DNA from: Flagellimonas oceanensis | GTDB lineage: Bacteria > Bacteroidota > Bacteroidia > Flavobacteriales > Flavobacteriaceae | DNA: 64,000 nucleotides | Direction of reading: 5' to 3' | Assembly (NCBI RefSeq): GCF_003992595.1 | Contig: NZ_RZNA01000047.1 | Location: 62,001 to 126,000 of the forward strand | In this document: positions 1 to 8,451 of the stretch, piece after piece | Layout: each line of letters begins with the position of its first letter | Numbering within the stretch: the stretch's first letter is position 1 | Made by a program: the position numbers and the translations under genes | Notes under the pieces: model-generated | Databases searched by the model: none | What the model saw: the letters and a program-made list of their open reading frames with translations, nothing else | What the model was told of the DNA's origin: nothing

Positions 1-438
1 GATTTCGTATGGGCCATCATCCTTGGCCACTGCTACTTTCGTCTCCATAAAGGCAGGCATATATTTTCCAACGGGATCTGTGATCAATAGTTTCCCTCTT
101 TCTTGAAGCATCATGATTCCTGTGCTGACAATGGCCTTGGTTTGTGAGGCTATCCTGAAGATGGAGCCCTTGGTCATGGGGACATTGTTCTCGATATCGT
201 TTTTGCCAAAGGATTCAAAATAGGCGATTTTACCTTTTCGAGCCACAAGAATGGTGGCGCCGGATAGTTCATCATCATTTATATAATCCTGAAAGATTTG
301 TGTCAAATAGTTCAAACGCTCAGAAGATAGCCCCACATCTTCGGGGCTTGTTTTGGTCAGTTCCTGTGCGTTGGTGCTGAAAAATAGAAGAAGTGCAAAC
401 GCAAGGGTTGCATATTGAATCTTTTGGAATGCTTTCAT
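1..438 (-). CDS. Beta-lactamase family serine hydrolase (N-terminal part, runs off window)
   Basis: The reverse strand reads an ATG at 438 and stays open to base 1, so only the first 146 residues are present. The protein starts with a signal peptide (MKAFQKIQYATLAFALLLFF, cleaved near STNAQ), so it is exported. A serine beta-lactamase/penicillin-binding fold is indicated by the segment DELSGATILVARKGKIAY followed by FRIASQTKAI, where SQTK is the SxxK catalytic motif. Such proteins are esterases, peptidases or beta-lactamase-like hydrolases; the substrate cannot be told from this part. It lies head to tail with the deoxynucleoside kinase on the same strand, about 100 bases downstream of it. 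Confidence 0.85.
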   Translation of the reverse strand, partial: MKAFQKIQYATLAFALLLFFSTNAQELTKTSPEDVGLSSERLNYLTQIFQDYINDDELSGATILVARKGKIAYFESFGKNDIENNVPMTKGSIFRIASQTKAIVSTGIMMLQERGKLLITDPVGKYMPAFMETKVAVAKDDGPYEI

Positions 439-536
439 GTGATTGTATAGGTTTGATTAAGGCGTAAAGCGTGGCTAAATATACCCAATATCCAATTCAC
501 AATGAATTTTAAAAGAATACCTGTTTCTTAAAGTGA

Positions 537-1154
537 TTACTCAAACAACCCGTGAATCTCCCCATCGATACGGTTGATGACTTCGCCCAAATCCTCTGGG
601 TTGTCCACAAAATCGAGATTGTCCACATCAAAAATGAGCAATTTGCCTTTTTCGTAGGTGTTTACCCAAGCTTCGTAGCGTTCGTTCAAACGGCTGAGGT
701 AATCAATGGAAATGGAATTTTCGTAATCACGCCCTCGCTTGTGTATTTGACTTACCAGATTGGGAATAGAACTACGGAGATAGATCATTAAATCCGGCGG
801 TTGCACCAAGGTTTCCATTAATTCAAAAAGACCTTTGTAATTCTCAAAATCACGGTTGGTCATAAGGCCCATCGCGTGCAAGTTGGGCGCAAAAATATGG
901 GCATCCTCGTAAATGGTCCTGTCTTGGATGACACTCTTGCCACTTTCCCTGATCTTTAAAATCTGACGGTACCGGCTGTTCAGAAAATAGATCTGAAGGT
1001 TAAAGCTCCAACGTTCCATCTGGGTGTAAAAATCATCCAGATAAGGATTGTCCACCACATCCTCAAAATGGGCCTCCCATTTATAGTGTTTTGCAAGTAA
1101 GTTTGTCAAAGTGGTTTTTCCAGCGCCAATATTTCCTGCTACAGCAATATGCAT
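537..1154 (-). CDS. Deoxynucleoside kinase
   Basis: A 205-residue cytosolic kinase that phosphorylates deoxynucleosides in the salvage pathway. The start at 1154 gives MHIAVAGNIGAGKTT, placing the P-loop (GNIGAGKT) at residues 7-14, as usual for the dNK/dGK/dCK family. The DRTIYEDAHIFA segment matches the family's DRS-like substrate and catalytic motif, and the later RGRDYE matches the arginine-rich lid. The frame is open further upstream to 1349, but that extension would run into the metK promoter and gives a non-conserved N terminus, so it was not used. Exact nucleoside preference (dA/dG versus dC/dT) cannot be read from the sequence. It is divergent from metK. Confidence 0.88.
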   Translation of the reverse strand: MHIAVAGNIGAGKTTLTNLLAKHYKWEAHFEDVVDNPYLDDFYTQMERWSFNLQIYFLNSRYRQILKIRESGKSVIQDRTIYEDAHIFAPNLHAMGLMTNRDFENYKGLFELMETLVQPPDLMIYLRSSIPNLVSQIHKRGRDYENSISIDYLSRLNERYEAWVNTYEKGKLLIFDVDNLDFVDNPEDLGEVINRIDGEIHGLFE

Positions 1155-1283
1155 GGGATGTGATTGTTTTAAGTTGGTGTTTATGGATGAGGGAATTTCT
1201 AATCGTCGCAATATACAAAGTATATCCGCGTGAAGAAAAAAAACTGGTTCAAATGGACCATCTTGTTTTAGTGACTGACAAAG

Positions 1284-1314
1284 TTTTAAAATATGTTCCA
1301 AATATGTACTTTTG
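1284..1314 (+). promoter_or_regulatory. Promoter of metK (Bacteroidota type)
   Basis: TACTTTTG at 1307-1314 is a perfect match to the Bacteroidota -7 element TAnnTTTG, with TTTT (consensus TTTG) 19 bases upstream at 1284-1287. Transcription would start near 1320, about 10 bases before the first strand of the structured leader. The assignment rests on sequence pattern only. Confidence 0.65.
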
Positions 1315-1330
1315 CGCATCAAAACGAGGA

Positions 1331-1459
1331 AAGATTTGACTGATTGCAACCTCGGTTACCCGTAAAAGGTATACGAAAAATGCTAAAGCAGTTCGTGCCG
1401 GCCTCCGTTGGCATCTCTTCATCAAGGGCTAGAACTTCTTCGCACTTCTGTCAAATCTT
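1331..1459 (+). ncRNA. Structured 5' leader of metK, unassigned riboswitch candidate
   Basis: AAGATTTGAC (1331-1340) and GTCAAATCTT (1450-1459) form a perfect 10-bp stem closing a 109-nt loop. Inside it are GTTACC/GGTATAC with one bulge (1355-1374), TGC-TAAA-GCA (1381-1390), and a compound arm: AGTTC (1390-1394) with GAACT (1432-1436), GCC (1397-1399) with GGC (1427-1429), and an inner GCC/GGC hairpin (1401-1412). The leader begins about 10 bases after the predicted transcription start and ends 17 bases before the metK ATG, and no gene overlaps it. It lacks the SAM-I signature found elsewhere in this window. There is no U-tract after it, so control would more likely be at translation. The ligand is unknown; SAM or methionine is a guess from the gene it precedes. 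Confidence 0.6.
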
Positions 1460-1476
1460 CATTTTAAAAAAGAGAA

Positions 1477-2730
1477 ATGGCGTATTTGTTTACATCAGAA
1501 TCCGTAAGTGAGGGGCATCCGGATAAGATCGCGGATCAGATCAGTGATGCATTGTTGGATAATTTTTTGGCCTTTGACCCCGAGAGCAAAGTGGCGTGCG
1601 AAACCATGGTGACCACCGGTCAAGTGGTGTTGGCAGGTGAGGTAAAGAGCCATACCTATGTGGATTTGCAGAGCATTGCCAGGGAGGTCATAAACAAAAT
1701 TGGCTACACCAAGGGCGAATATAAATTCAGTGGCGATTCCTGTGGGGTCATCTCATTGATTCATGAGCAATCGCAGGACATCAACCAAGGTGTTGATCGC
1801 GGAACAAAAGAGGAGCAGGGTGCGGGCGACCAAGGAATGATGTTCGGCTACGCCACAACAGAGACCGACAACTACATGCCTTTGGCATTGGATATCTCGC
1901 ACAAGATTTTGGAGGTGCTCGCCGATTTAAGAAAAGAGGGGACACGAATCCCCTATTTGCGTCCCGATGCAAAGGCCCAAGTGACCATTGAGTATTCAGA
2001 TGACAATGTGCCGCAACGGATTGATACCATTGTGGTTTCCACCCAACATGATGAATTTGATTCGGATGAGGCCATGTTGGCCAAGATCAAGTACGATATC
2101 ATCAATATCTTGATTCCCGAGGTAAAAAAATTGCTGCCCGAGAGTATTCAAAAACTCTTTACCGACAACATCAAATATCACATCAACCCAACCGGGAAGT
2201 TTGTAATTGGTGGACCGCATGGCGATGCGGGTCTTACCGGAAGAAAAATCGTGGTGGACACCTACGGGGGAAAAGGGGCCCATGGAGGTGGGGCTTTCAG
2301 TGGAAAAGACCCAAGCAAGGTTGACAGAAGCGCAGCATATGCCGCTCGTCATATGGCCAAGAACTTAGTGGCGGCAGGCGTCGCCGGCGAAATTTTGGTA
2401 CAGGTAAGTTATGCCATTGGGGTAGTGGAACCCACATCTATTTTTGTGGACACCTATAAATCTTCCAATGTGGATATGACCGATGGGGAAATTGCACAAA
2501 AGGCATCCGAACTCTTCGATATGCGACCATTTGCCATTGAAGATCGCCTTAAGCTTCGTAATCCCATTTATTTGGAAACGGCTGCATACGGTCATTTGGG
2601 CAAAGAACCCAGAACCACGACGAAGGTTTTTGAATCTCCCTATAACGGAAGAATCGAAAAGGAAGTGGAGCTTTTCACATGGGAGAAATTGGATATGGTA
2701 GACAAGGTAAAAGAGGCTTTTGGTTTGTAA
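1477..2730 (+). CDS. metK: S-adenosylmethionine synthase
   Basis: Makes S-adenosylmethionine from methionine and ATP in the cytosol, the end product of the methionine genes in this window. At 417 residues it is slightly longer than the usual 385-400. It opens with [20 protein letters not shown], the N-terminal ATP-binding signature; [12 protein letters not shown] and [16 protein letters not shown] are the two PROSITE-type signatures holding the catalytic Asp, Lys and His residues. The start is an ATG 17 bases after the structured leader. A simple terminator follows at 2754-2782, so metK is probably transcribed alone. Confidence 0.98.
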   Translation: MAYLFTSESVSEGHPDKIADQISDALLDNFLAFDPESKVACETMVTTGQVVLAGEVKSHTYVDLQSIAREVINKIGYTKGEYKFSGDSCGVISLIHEQSQDINQGVDRGTKEEQGAGDQGMMFGYATTETDNYMPLALDISHKILEVLADLRKEGTRIPYLRPDAKAQVTIEYSDDNVPQRIDTIVVSTQHDEFDSDEAMLAKIKYDIINILIPEVKKLLPESIQKLFTDNIKYHINPTGKFVIGGPHGDAGLTGRKIVVDTYGGKGAHGGGAFSGKDPSKVDRSAAYAARHMAKNLVAAGVAGEILVQVSYAIGVVEPTSIFVDTYKSSNVDMTDGEIAQKASELFDMRPFAIEDRLKLRNPIYLETAAYGHLGKEPRTTTKVFESPYNGRIEKEVELFTWEKLDMVDKVKEAFGL

Positions 2731-2753
2731 ACCACCATTGAAAACATGGACGG

Positions 2754-2782
2754 AAAGGAGCTTTGTCAAGGCTCCTTTTTTT
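2754..2782 (+). terminator. Rho-independent terminator after metK
   Basis: AAGGAGC and GCTCCTT form a 7-bp stem around a 9-nt loop, followed by a run of T. It lies 24 bases after the metK stop. Confidence 0.8.
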
Positions 2783-2836
2783 ATTGGTATACTAACACGA
2801 ACTTTAGTAGCTTTAGCATATCAAAAAATAACAAAA

Positions 2837-4771
2837 ATGAGAAGTTCGGTTAGAATTCTGTTCCTATGTATTTTAATGTTGACGGTAACCGTCAGTTGTA
2901 AAAAAACCGTAAAGACCGAGGTGCAAGAAGTAGACACCTACGTGGTCGACAATTACACCAAAAAAGAGGTGGACATTGAAATGCGGGACGGGGTAAAACT
3001 GCACACCACTATCTATGCTCCAAAGGATACTTCCAAAGCGTACCCCATTATCATGCAGCGTACCCCATATAGTTCCAGACCGTATGGAGAGGGGAATTTA
3101 AGGACGAGAATCGGTCCCAATGAACATTTGATGAAAGAGGGGAACATCATCGTTTACCAAGATGTCAGGGGAAGATGGCTCAGTGAGGGACATTATGTGA
3201 ATATGCGCCCCTACATTCCCAATAAGACCTCCGATGATCAGGTGGATGAAAGTTCGGACACCTATGATACCATTGAATGGTTGGTGAACAATGTGGAGAA
3301 CAATAATGGCAACGTAGGTATTTGGGGGATATCCTACCCTGGTTATTATGCTACCTACGCGACAGTTGATGCACATCCTGCCTTGAAAGCAGCTTCGCCA
3401 CAGGCCTGTATCGGGGATTTCTTTTTTGATGATTTCCATCACAATGGAGCTTATCTGTTGAGCTATTTCAGGGCCACCTCACTTTTTGGAACCCCGAGAC
3501 CCAATGGGGACCAGCCCATAGATACAGCTTGGTACACGCTTCCCAATCTGCCCACAGAGGATCAGTACCAGTTCTTTTTGGACGCGGGACCATTAAAGAA
3601 CCTGGACCATTTCTTTGAATATGAAACCGCCGATACCCCGACCATGCGTCCCGAAGGTGTGACCGATGATTTCTTTTGGAATGAATTGAAAGAACATCCC
3701 AATTACGATGCCATGTGGCAAAGTAGGGGCCTGATCCAGCATTTGAAAAATGTAAAGAGCAGTGTTGCGACCATGATTGTAGGAGGATGGTTTGATGCAG
3801 AAGACCTTCATGGTCCGTTGGAAACCTATAAAAATATTGAAGAATACAACGAAGACAACTACAATACCATGGTGTTCGGGCCATGGGATCACGGAGCTTG
3901 GGCCAGAACAAAGCAACGAAATGCCGTGGGCAACTACTATTTCGGTGATTCCATATCCCTATTCTTCCAGAAGGAGATTGAGACCAAGTTTTTCAATCAT
4001 TTCCTAAAAGGAGAGGGTAATGGAAATTCTGGATTGCCCGAGGCCTATGTGTTCGATACAGGCAAGAAAGAGTGGAAAAAATATGATGCTTGGCCGCCTG
4101 AAAACGCTGTTAAACAGACCATGTACCTCTCCGATGACCAAGAACTCACATCAGAACCCAAGGAAACCACGGGAATTCAGTTTGTCAGCAATGTAAAGAA
4201 ACCCGTTCCCTATTCCGAAGATGTGAAGACCGTTTTCACACCGAGAAAATATATGACCGATGATCAGCGTTTTGCGGCAAGACGCTCGGATGTCCTGGTT
4301 TTTGAAACCGATGTGATGGAGGAAGACCTTACTTTGGCCGGGGATATTTTGGCCAAACTGAAAGTGGCCACTACAGGCACCGCGGCCGATTGGATCGTGA
4401 AAGTTATCGATGTGCACCCAGCCGATGCCGAAACCAATGAGGAAATGCAGGATCATCTTAAGATGAGCAATTACCATTTAATGGTAAGGAGCGAGGTGCT
4501 CCGTGGTCGATTCCGAAACAGCTTTTCCGACCCGGAACCGTTTACGCCCAATCAAAAGACCGATGTGGACATCAAGCTTCAGGATGTGTTCCATACCATT
4601 AAAAAAGGACACAAATTGCAGATTCAGGTGCAGAGTACTTGGTTCCCACTAATCGATTTGAACCCACAGACCTATGTGGACAATATCTTTAAGGCGGACG
4701 AATCCGATTTCAAAACCCAAACCCATACCGTATTTACCGATTCCAACATTGAGTTCACGGTGTTGAAATAA
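2837..4771 (+). CDS. CocE/NonD family hydrolase, Xaa-Pro dipeptidyl-peptidase-like lipoprotein
   Basis: A 644-residue exported serine hydrolase of the CocE/NonD (X-Pro dipeptidyl-peptidase S15) family, which cleaves Xaa-Pro dipeptides or esters. The ATG at 2837 gives MRSSVRILFLCILMLTVTVSC, a lipoprotein signal with lipobox Cys, so the upstream open frame was discarded. The nucleophile motif GISYPGYY is near residue 166; FGPWDHGAW near 350 probably carries the catalytic His, as in this family. The second half (DVLVFETDVMEEDLTLAGD onward) is the C-terminal jelly-roll domain. TAGCTTTA at 2808-2815 may be its -7 element. A second family member lies at 53243-55072. The true substrate is not known. 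Confidence 0.88.
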   Translation: MRSSVRILFLCILMLTVTVSCKKTVKTEVQEVDTYVVDNYTKKEVDIEMRDGVKLHTTIYAPKDTSKAYPIIMQRTPYSSRPYGEGNLRTRIGPNEHLMKEGNIIVYQDVRGRWLSEGHYVNMRPYIPNKTSDDQVDESSDTYDTIEWLVNNVENNNGNVGIWGISYPGYYATYATVDAHPALKAASPQACIGDFFFDDFHHNGAYLLSYFRATSLFGTPRPNGDQPIDTAWYTLPNLPTEDQYQFFLDAGPLKNLDHFFEYETADTPTMRPEGVTDDFFWNELKEHPNYDAMWQSRGLIQHLKNVKSSVATMIVGGWFDAEDLHGPLETYKNIEEYNEDNYNTMVFGPWDHGAWARTKQRNAVGNYYFGDSISLFFQKEIETKFFNHFLKGEGNGNSGLPEAYVFDTGKKEWKKYDAWPPENAVKQTMYLSDDQELTSEPKETTGIQFVSNVKKPVPYSEDVKTVFTPRKYMTDDQRFAARRSDVLVFETDVMEEDLTLAGDILAKLKVATTGTAADWIVKVIDVHPADAETNEEMQDHLKMSNYHLMVRSEVLRGRFRNSFSDPEPFTPNQKTDVDIKLQDVFHTIKKGHKLQIQVQSTWFPLIDLNPQTYVDNIFKADESDFKTQTHTVFTDSNIEFTVLK

Positions 4772-4784
4772 TAAAGTGAAGAGT

Positions 4785-4865
4785 TTCGTGGGACAGTGCA
4801 ATTGATGAAAATTTCCCAAAAGATTAGGAAAATCAATCTTTCCATCAGTATATTTGTCCCACGAA
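4785..4865. repeat. 81-bp compound inverted repeat
   Basis: TTCGTGGGACA (4784-4794) and TGTCCCACGAA (4855-4865) are perfect 11-bp arms. Nested inside are GATG/CATC and AAAGATT/AATCTTT (7 bp). No T-run follows, so it is not a simple terminator. The right arm overlaps a perfect -7 promoter element for the riboswitch transcript. It could be a small non-autonomous element or a structured regulator. Confidence 0.6.
4824..4856 (+). promoter_or_regulatory. Promoter of the SAM-I riboswitch/thrA-metZ transcript
   Basis: TATATTTG at 4849-4856 matches TAnnTTTG perfectly, with TTAG (consensus TTTG) 21 bases upstream at 4824-4827. The start of transcription would be near 4862, about 20 bases before the aptamer. 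It sits inside the compound inverted repeat. Confidence 0.55.
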
Positions 4866-4884
4866 GTTCAAACACGTATTGTTA

Positions 4885-5021
4885 GTTATCAAGAAAGGTG
4901 GAGGGAATAGACCCGTTGAAGCCTTAGCAACCCTTGACGCTTGTCATGAAGGTGCTACGTTCTATCCCATTTGGGAATAGATAACATCACAGGTAGTTTC
5001 TGCCCCCTTCTTTCTTATAAC
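4885..5021 (+). promoter_or_regulatory. SAM-I (S-box) riboswitch
   Basis: The aptamer is closed by P1, GTTATCAAGAAAG at 4885 against CTTTCTTATAAC ending at 5021. The S-box core is clear: GGTGGAGGGA, GACCCGTTGAAGCC, TTAGCAACCC, then GGTGCTA. P3 is short (TCTATCCC/GGGAATAGA) and P4 is GGTAG-TTT-CTGCC. It precedes the homoserine/methionine biosynthesis fusion gene. A small hairpin, GACCC-TAG-GGGTC at 5042-5054, lies between aptamer and ATG and may be part of the expression platform. No classical terminator with a T-run was found, so translational control is plausible. Confidence 0.93.
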
Positions 5022-5067
5022 CTTTACTATTATTAATTGTTGACCCTAGGGGTCTATTGTTGTATAT

Positions 5068-8000
5068 ATGGATTTAAGGCATTTGGCCATATCGGATTTT
5101 AAAACATTGAACGGGTCCGTTCAAGAGATAAAGTTGTCGTACCAGGTTTTTGGAAAACCCTTGGGTACTGCGCCCATCATCTTGGTAAACCATGCCCTTA
5201 CCGGCAACTCAAACGTGGCAGGAGAAAATGGATGGTGGTCCGATTTGATTGGTGATGGGAAATGTATCGACACGGAGAAGTACACGATTTTATCCTTCAA
5301 TATCCCTGGAAACGGTTTCGATGGATTCATCATCGAAAATTATAAAGATTTTGTAGCAGGAGATATTGCCAGAATATTCCTCTGGGGATTGGAACAATTG
5401 CAAATCGATAAACTCTTTGCCATCATCGGTGGTTCGCTTGGAGGTGGAATTGCTTGGGAAATGACGGCCATTAACCCAAATATTACGGAACATTTGATTC
5501 CTGTGGCATCTGACTGGAAATCCACGGATTGGTTGATTGCCAACTGTCAGATTCAGGAGCAGTTCTTGGTAAATTCGAAACAACCTGTGCATGATGCACG
5601 TATGCATGCCATGTTGTGCTACAGAACACCAGAATCCTTCAAGGAAAGATTCAAAAGAAGCACTAACGAAGAGTTGAAAGTGTTCAATGTGGAATCTTGG
5701 TTGATGCACCACGGTAAAAAATTACAAGAGCGCTTCCAATTGTCCGCTTATAAGTTGATGAATCAACTGTTGAAATCCATCGACATTACAAGGAATGGGG
5801 AAGAAGCTTTCAAGGCATTACAAGATAGCGATACCAAAATCCATATTATCGGGGTGAATTCCGATTTGTTCTTTACCGCGGAAGAGAATAAGGAGACCTT
5901 TAAACGTTTGGCGCAGGCCAATACAAACGTTACCTATGGTGAGGTTCAATCCGTGCATGGGCACGATGCCTTTTTGATGGAGTTTGAACAATTGGAGAAA
6001 CTTTTGGAGACCGTTTTCCAGAAGAATACGGAGCGCATCAAAATATTGAAGTTTGGAGGCAGATCCTTGGCCAATGGCGAGGGCATTGAGCGTGTATTGG
6101 ACATCATCCGTAAAAGGCGGAAAAATGCAGAGCACTTTGCCGTAGTGGTATCTGCTCGGGGCAAAGCGACCGACCAATTGGAAAATCTGTTGGAGAAAGC
6201 GGCCAAAGGAGTTGATTTCAAAGAGGATTTAAAGAAATTTGCCGATTATCAGAAAAACAATTTTGATGGCGTTGACATTGATGAAGAATTGGCCGCCATT
6301 GAAAAAATATTGAATGGGGTTTCCTTAACGGGCGATTACAGTCTCAAGACGAAGGATGAGGTACTGTCCTTCGGTGAACTGTTGTCCGCCAAATATGTAA
6401 CGGCTTCCCTTACCGCATCCGGGGTAAAAGCAGAGCTTTTGGATTCCAGAAAGTTGATTTCAACAGATGACAATTATAGCAATGCAGAGGTGGATCAGAG
6501 TACATCCAAAGAAAATGTGCTTCGCTATTTCCATGAATTGGAGAGTGGCACAATTCCAATTGTTACTGGGTTTATCGGTTCCAATCGAGATGGTTCGACC
6601 ACAACCTTGGGTAGGAACGGCAGTAATTATTCAGCAGCCTTGTTGGCCAACTTTTTGGATGCAGGCGAGTTGATCAATTACACCCATGTGGACGGTATTT
6701 TCACAGCCAATCCTGATTTGGTGGCCGATGCTAGGTTGATTGACGTTATATCCTATGGTGAGGCCAACGAGTTGGCCAATTTTGGGGCTAACATTCTACA
6801 TGCGAAGACCATCATCCCATTGATAGAAAAAAATATTCCGTTGCGCATCTGCAACACCTTCAATGATGACAATGAGGGCACCTTGATCGGTCCAAAAACC
6901 GATAATGGTGGCATCAAGTCACTTTCCGTGCTGGACAATATGGCCCTTATCAATTTGGAGGGTAGGGGGTTGCTGGGTAAAGTCGGTGTGGATATGCGCA
7001 TTTTTAGGGCATTGGGCCAAAATGGTATCAGTGTGGGTATTGTTTCGCAGGGGTCTTCTGAAAGGGGCATTGGTCTTGTGGTGGATGCTTCTAAGGCGGA
7101 TAAGGCCAAGAAAGTGCTCGACCAAGAATTTGAGACGGATTATTCTTCCAAGGATATCAACCAGATTTCCGTGGTTAAGGATGTTTCCGTGATTTCCATT
7201 GTGGGTATGGATTTGAGCAGTTTCCATAAACCCTTCAATGCCTTGGCAAAGAACCAGATTACACCGTTGTTGTTCAATAATACGGTTACGGGGAAGAACG
7301 TGAGTATGGTCGTGAAAAAAAATGATTTGAACAAGGCCATCAATGTCATTCATGGACAGATTTTCGGGATAGCCAAGAAAATCAATTTAGCATTGTTCGG
7401 TCATGGAAATGTTGGGGGTACCTTGATCAGCCAAATTCTGGATTCAAAAACCAGTATTGAGGACCGAAAAAGCATCGATTTAAAAGTGTTTGCAGTAGCC
7501 AACTCGCGAAAGGTGCTTTTGGATGCTTCAGGAGTTGGGTCTGATTGGAAAGAACGTTTGGAAAAAGAAGGGCAGCCATATCAAATCGAGGACATTACCG
7601 CTTTTGCCAAACAACATCATCTGGAAAACCTGATCGCTGTGGACAATACGGCGAGCAAAACATTCGTGGAGCAGTATGAACCTTTGATTGGCCACGGTTT
7701 TGATTTGGTTTCATCAAACAAAATAGCCAATACGTTGAGTTTTGAGAAATATAAATCCGTTAGAAGCTGTTTGGATAAAAATCAAAAACAATATTTGTAC
7801 GAAACTAACGTAGGGGCAGGGCTCCCATTGATAGATACCATCAAATTGCTTCATTTGTCCGGTGAGAACATTACCCGAATCAAAGGGGTGTTCTCGGGGT
7901 CGTTGAGCTATATTTTCAACACCTTTTCGGAGAAAGATGTTTCTTTTTCAGAAATTGTAAAGGAAGCTATGGAGAGTGGGTTTACCGAACCTGACCCAAG

Positions 8001-8451
8001 AGAGGATTTGTCTGGAAATGATGTGGGGAGGAAGTTGCTGATTTTGGCTAGGGAATTGGATCTTCAGAACGAATTTTCGGATATTGATGTACAAAACCTG
8101 ATTCCCGAAGAGCTTCAAGCTTTGGATTTTGAAAAATTCATGGAGCGAATCGGCGAGATGGATAAAATGTATAAGGAAATCAAAGAGAATCAAGAACTAG
8201 GTCACGTACTTCGTTACGTGGGCGATTTGCACGGGGATTTGCAACAGGACAAAGGAGTTTTGGAGGTTAAATTGGTTTCGGTGCCCAAGCAAAGCGCTTT
8301 GGGCCAGGTAAAAGGTTCTGATTCCATCATTGAAATTTATACGGAATCCTATGGAGAGCATCCTTTGGTAATTCAAGGAGCGGGAGCTGGAGCAGCCGTG
8401 ACGGCAAGAGGAGTATTTGGTGACATTTTAAGAATAGCAGAAAAGATATGA
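5068..8451 (+). CDS. thrA: Fusion: homoserine acyltransferase-like hydrolase, aspartokinase and homoserine dehydrogenase
   Basis: An 1127-residue cytosolic fusion covering several steps from aspartate to activated homoserine. Residues 1-320 are an alpha/beta hydrolase like MetX, with nucleophile Ser123 in GGSLGGG, Asp266 (GVNSDLFF) and His299 (GHDAFL), so the triad looks intact. Residues 325-615 are aspartokinase (KFGGRSLANGEG; TTLGRNGSNYSAALL). Residues 620-765 hold ACT-type regulatory repeats. From 772 on is homoserine dehydrogenase, with the NAD(P) loop GHGNVGG at 778-784 and GVFSGSLSYIFNT later. The SAM-I riboswitch lies directly upstream, and metZ overlaps the stop by 4 bases, so the product is probably passed to MetZ. 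Whether the N-terminal domain acylates homoserine is inferred from its motifs, and the acyl group used is not known. Confidence 0.92.
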   Translation: MDLRHLAISDFKTLNGSVQEIKLSYQVFGKPLGTAPIILVNHALTGNSNVAGENGWWSDLIGDGKCIDTEKYTILSFNIPGNGFDGFIIENYKDFVAGDIARIFLWGLEQLQIDKLFAIIGGSLGGGIAWEMTAINPNITEHLIPVASDWKSTDWLIANCQIQEQFLVNSKQPVHDARMHAMLCYRTPESFKERFKRSTNEELKVFNVESWLMHHGKKLQERFQLSAYKLMNQLLKSIDITRNGEEAFKALQDSDTKIHIIGVNSDLFFTAEENKETFKRLAQANTNVTYGEVQSVHGHDAFLMEFEQLEKLLETVFQKNTERIKILKFGGRSLANGEGIERVLDIIRKRRKNAEHFAVVVSARGKATDQLENLLEKAAKGVDFKEDLKKFADYQKNNFDGVDIDEELAAIEKILNGVSLTGDYSLKTKDEVLSFGELLSAKYVTASLTASGVKAELLDSRKLISTDDNYSNAEVDQSTSKENVLRYFHELESGTIPIVTGFIGSNRDGSTTTLGRNGSNYSAALLANFLDAGELINYTHVDGIFTANPDLVADARLIDVISYGEANELANFGANILHAKTIIPLIEKNIPLRICNTFNDDNEGTLIGPKTDNGGIKSLSVLDNMALINLEGRGLLGKVGVDMRIFRALGQNGISVGIVSQGSSERGIGLVVDASKADKAKKVLDQEFETDYSSKDINQISVVKDVSVISIVGMDLSSFHKPFNALAKNQITPLLFNNTVTGKNVSMVVKKNDLNKAINVIHGQIFGIAKKINLALFGHGNVGGTLISQILDSKTSIEDRKSIDLKVFAVANSRKVLLDASGVGSDWKERLEKEGQPYQIEDITAFAKQHHLENLIAVDNTASKTFVEQYEPLIGHGFDLVSSNKIANTLSFEKYKSVRSCLDKNQKQYLYETNVGAGLPLIDTIKLLHLSGENITRIKGVFSGSLSYIFNTFSEKDVSFSEIVKEAMESGFTEPDPREDLSGNDVGRKLLILARELDLQNEFSDIDVQNLIPEELQALDFEKFMERIGEMDKMYKEIKENQELGHVLRYVGDLHGDLQQDKGVLEVKLVSVPKQSALGQVKGSDSIIEIYTESYGEHPLVIQGAGAGAAVTARGVFGDILRIAEKI

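Noticed and set aside
1331..1459. metK leader as a SAM-I riboswitch
   Set aside because: It has no GGTGGAGGGA, TGAAGCC or GGTGCTA core, unlike the two real SAM-I elements.
4785..4865. Compound palindrome as a terminator for the CocE gene
   Set aside because: No T-run follows the stem and a promoter -7 element lies in the right arm.
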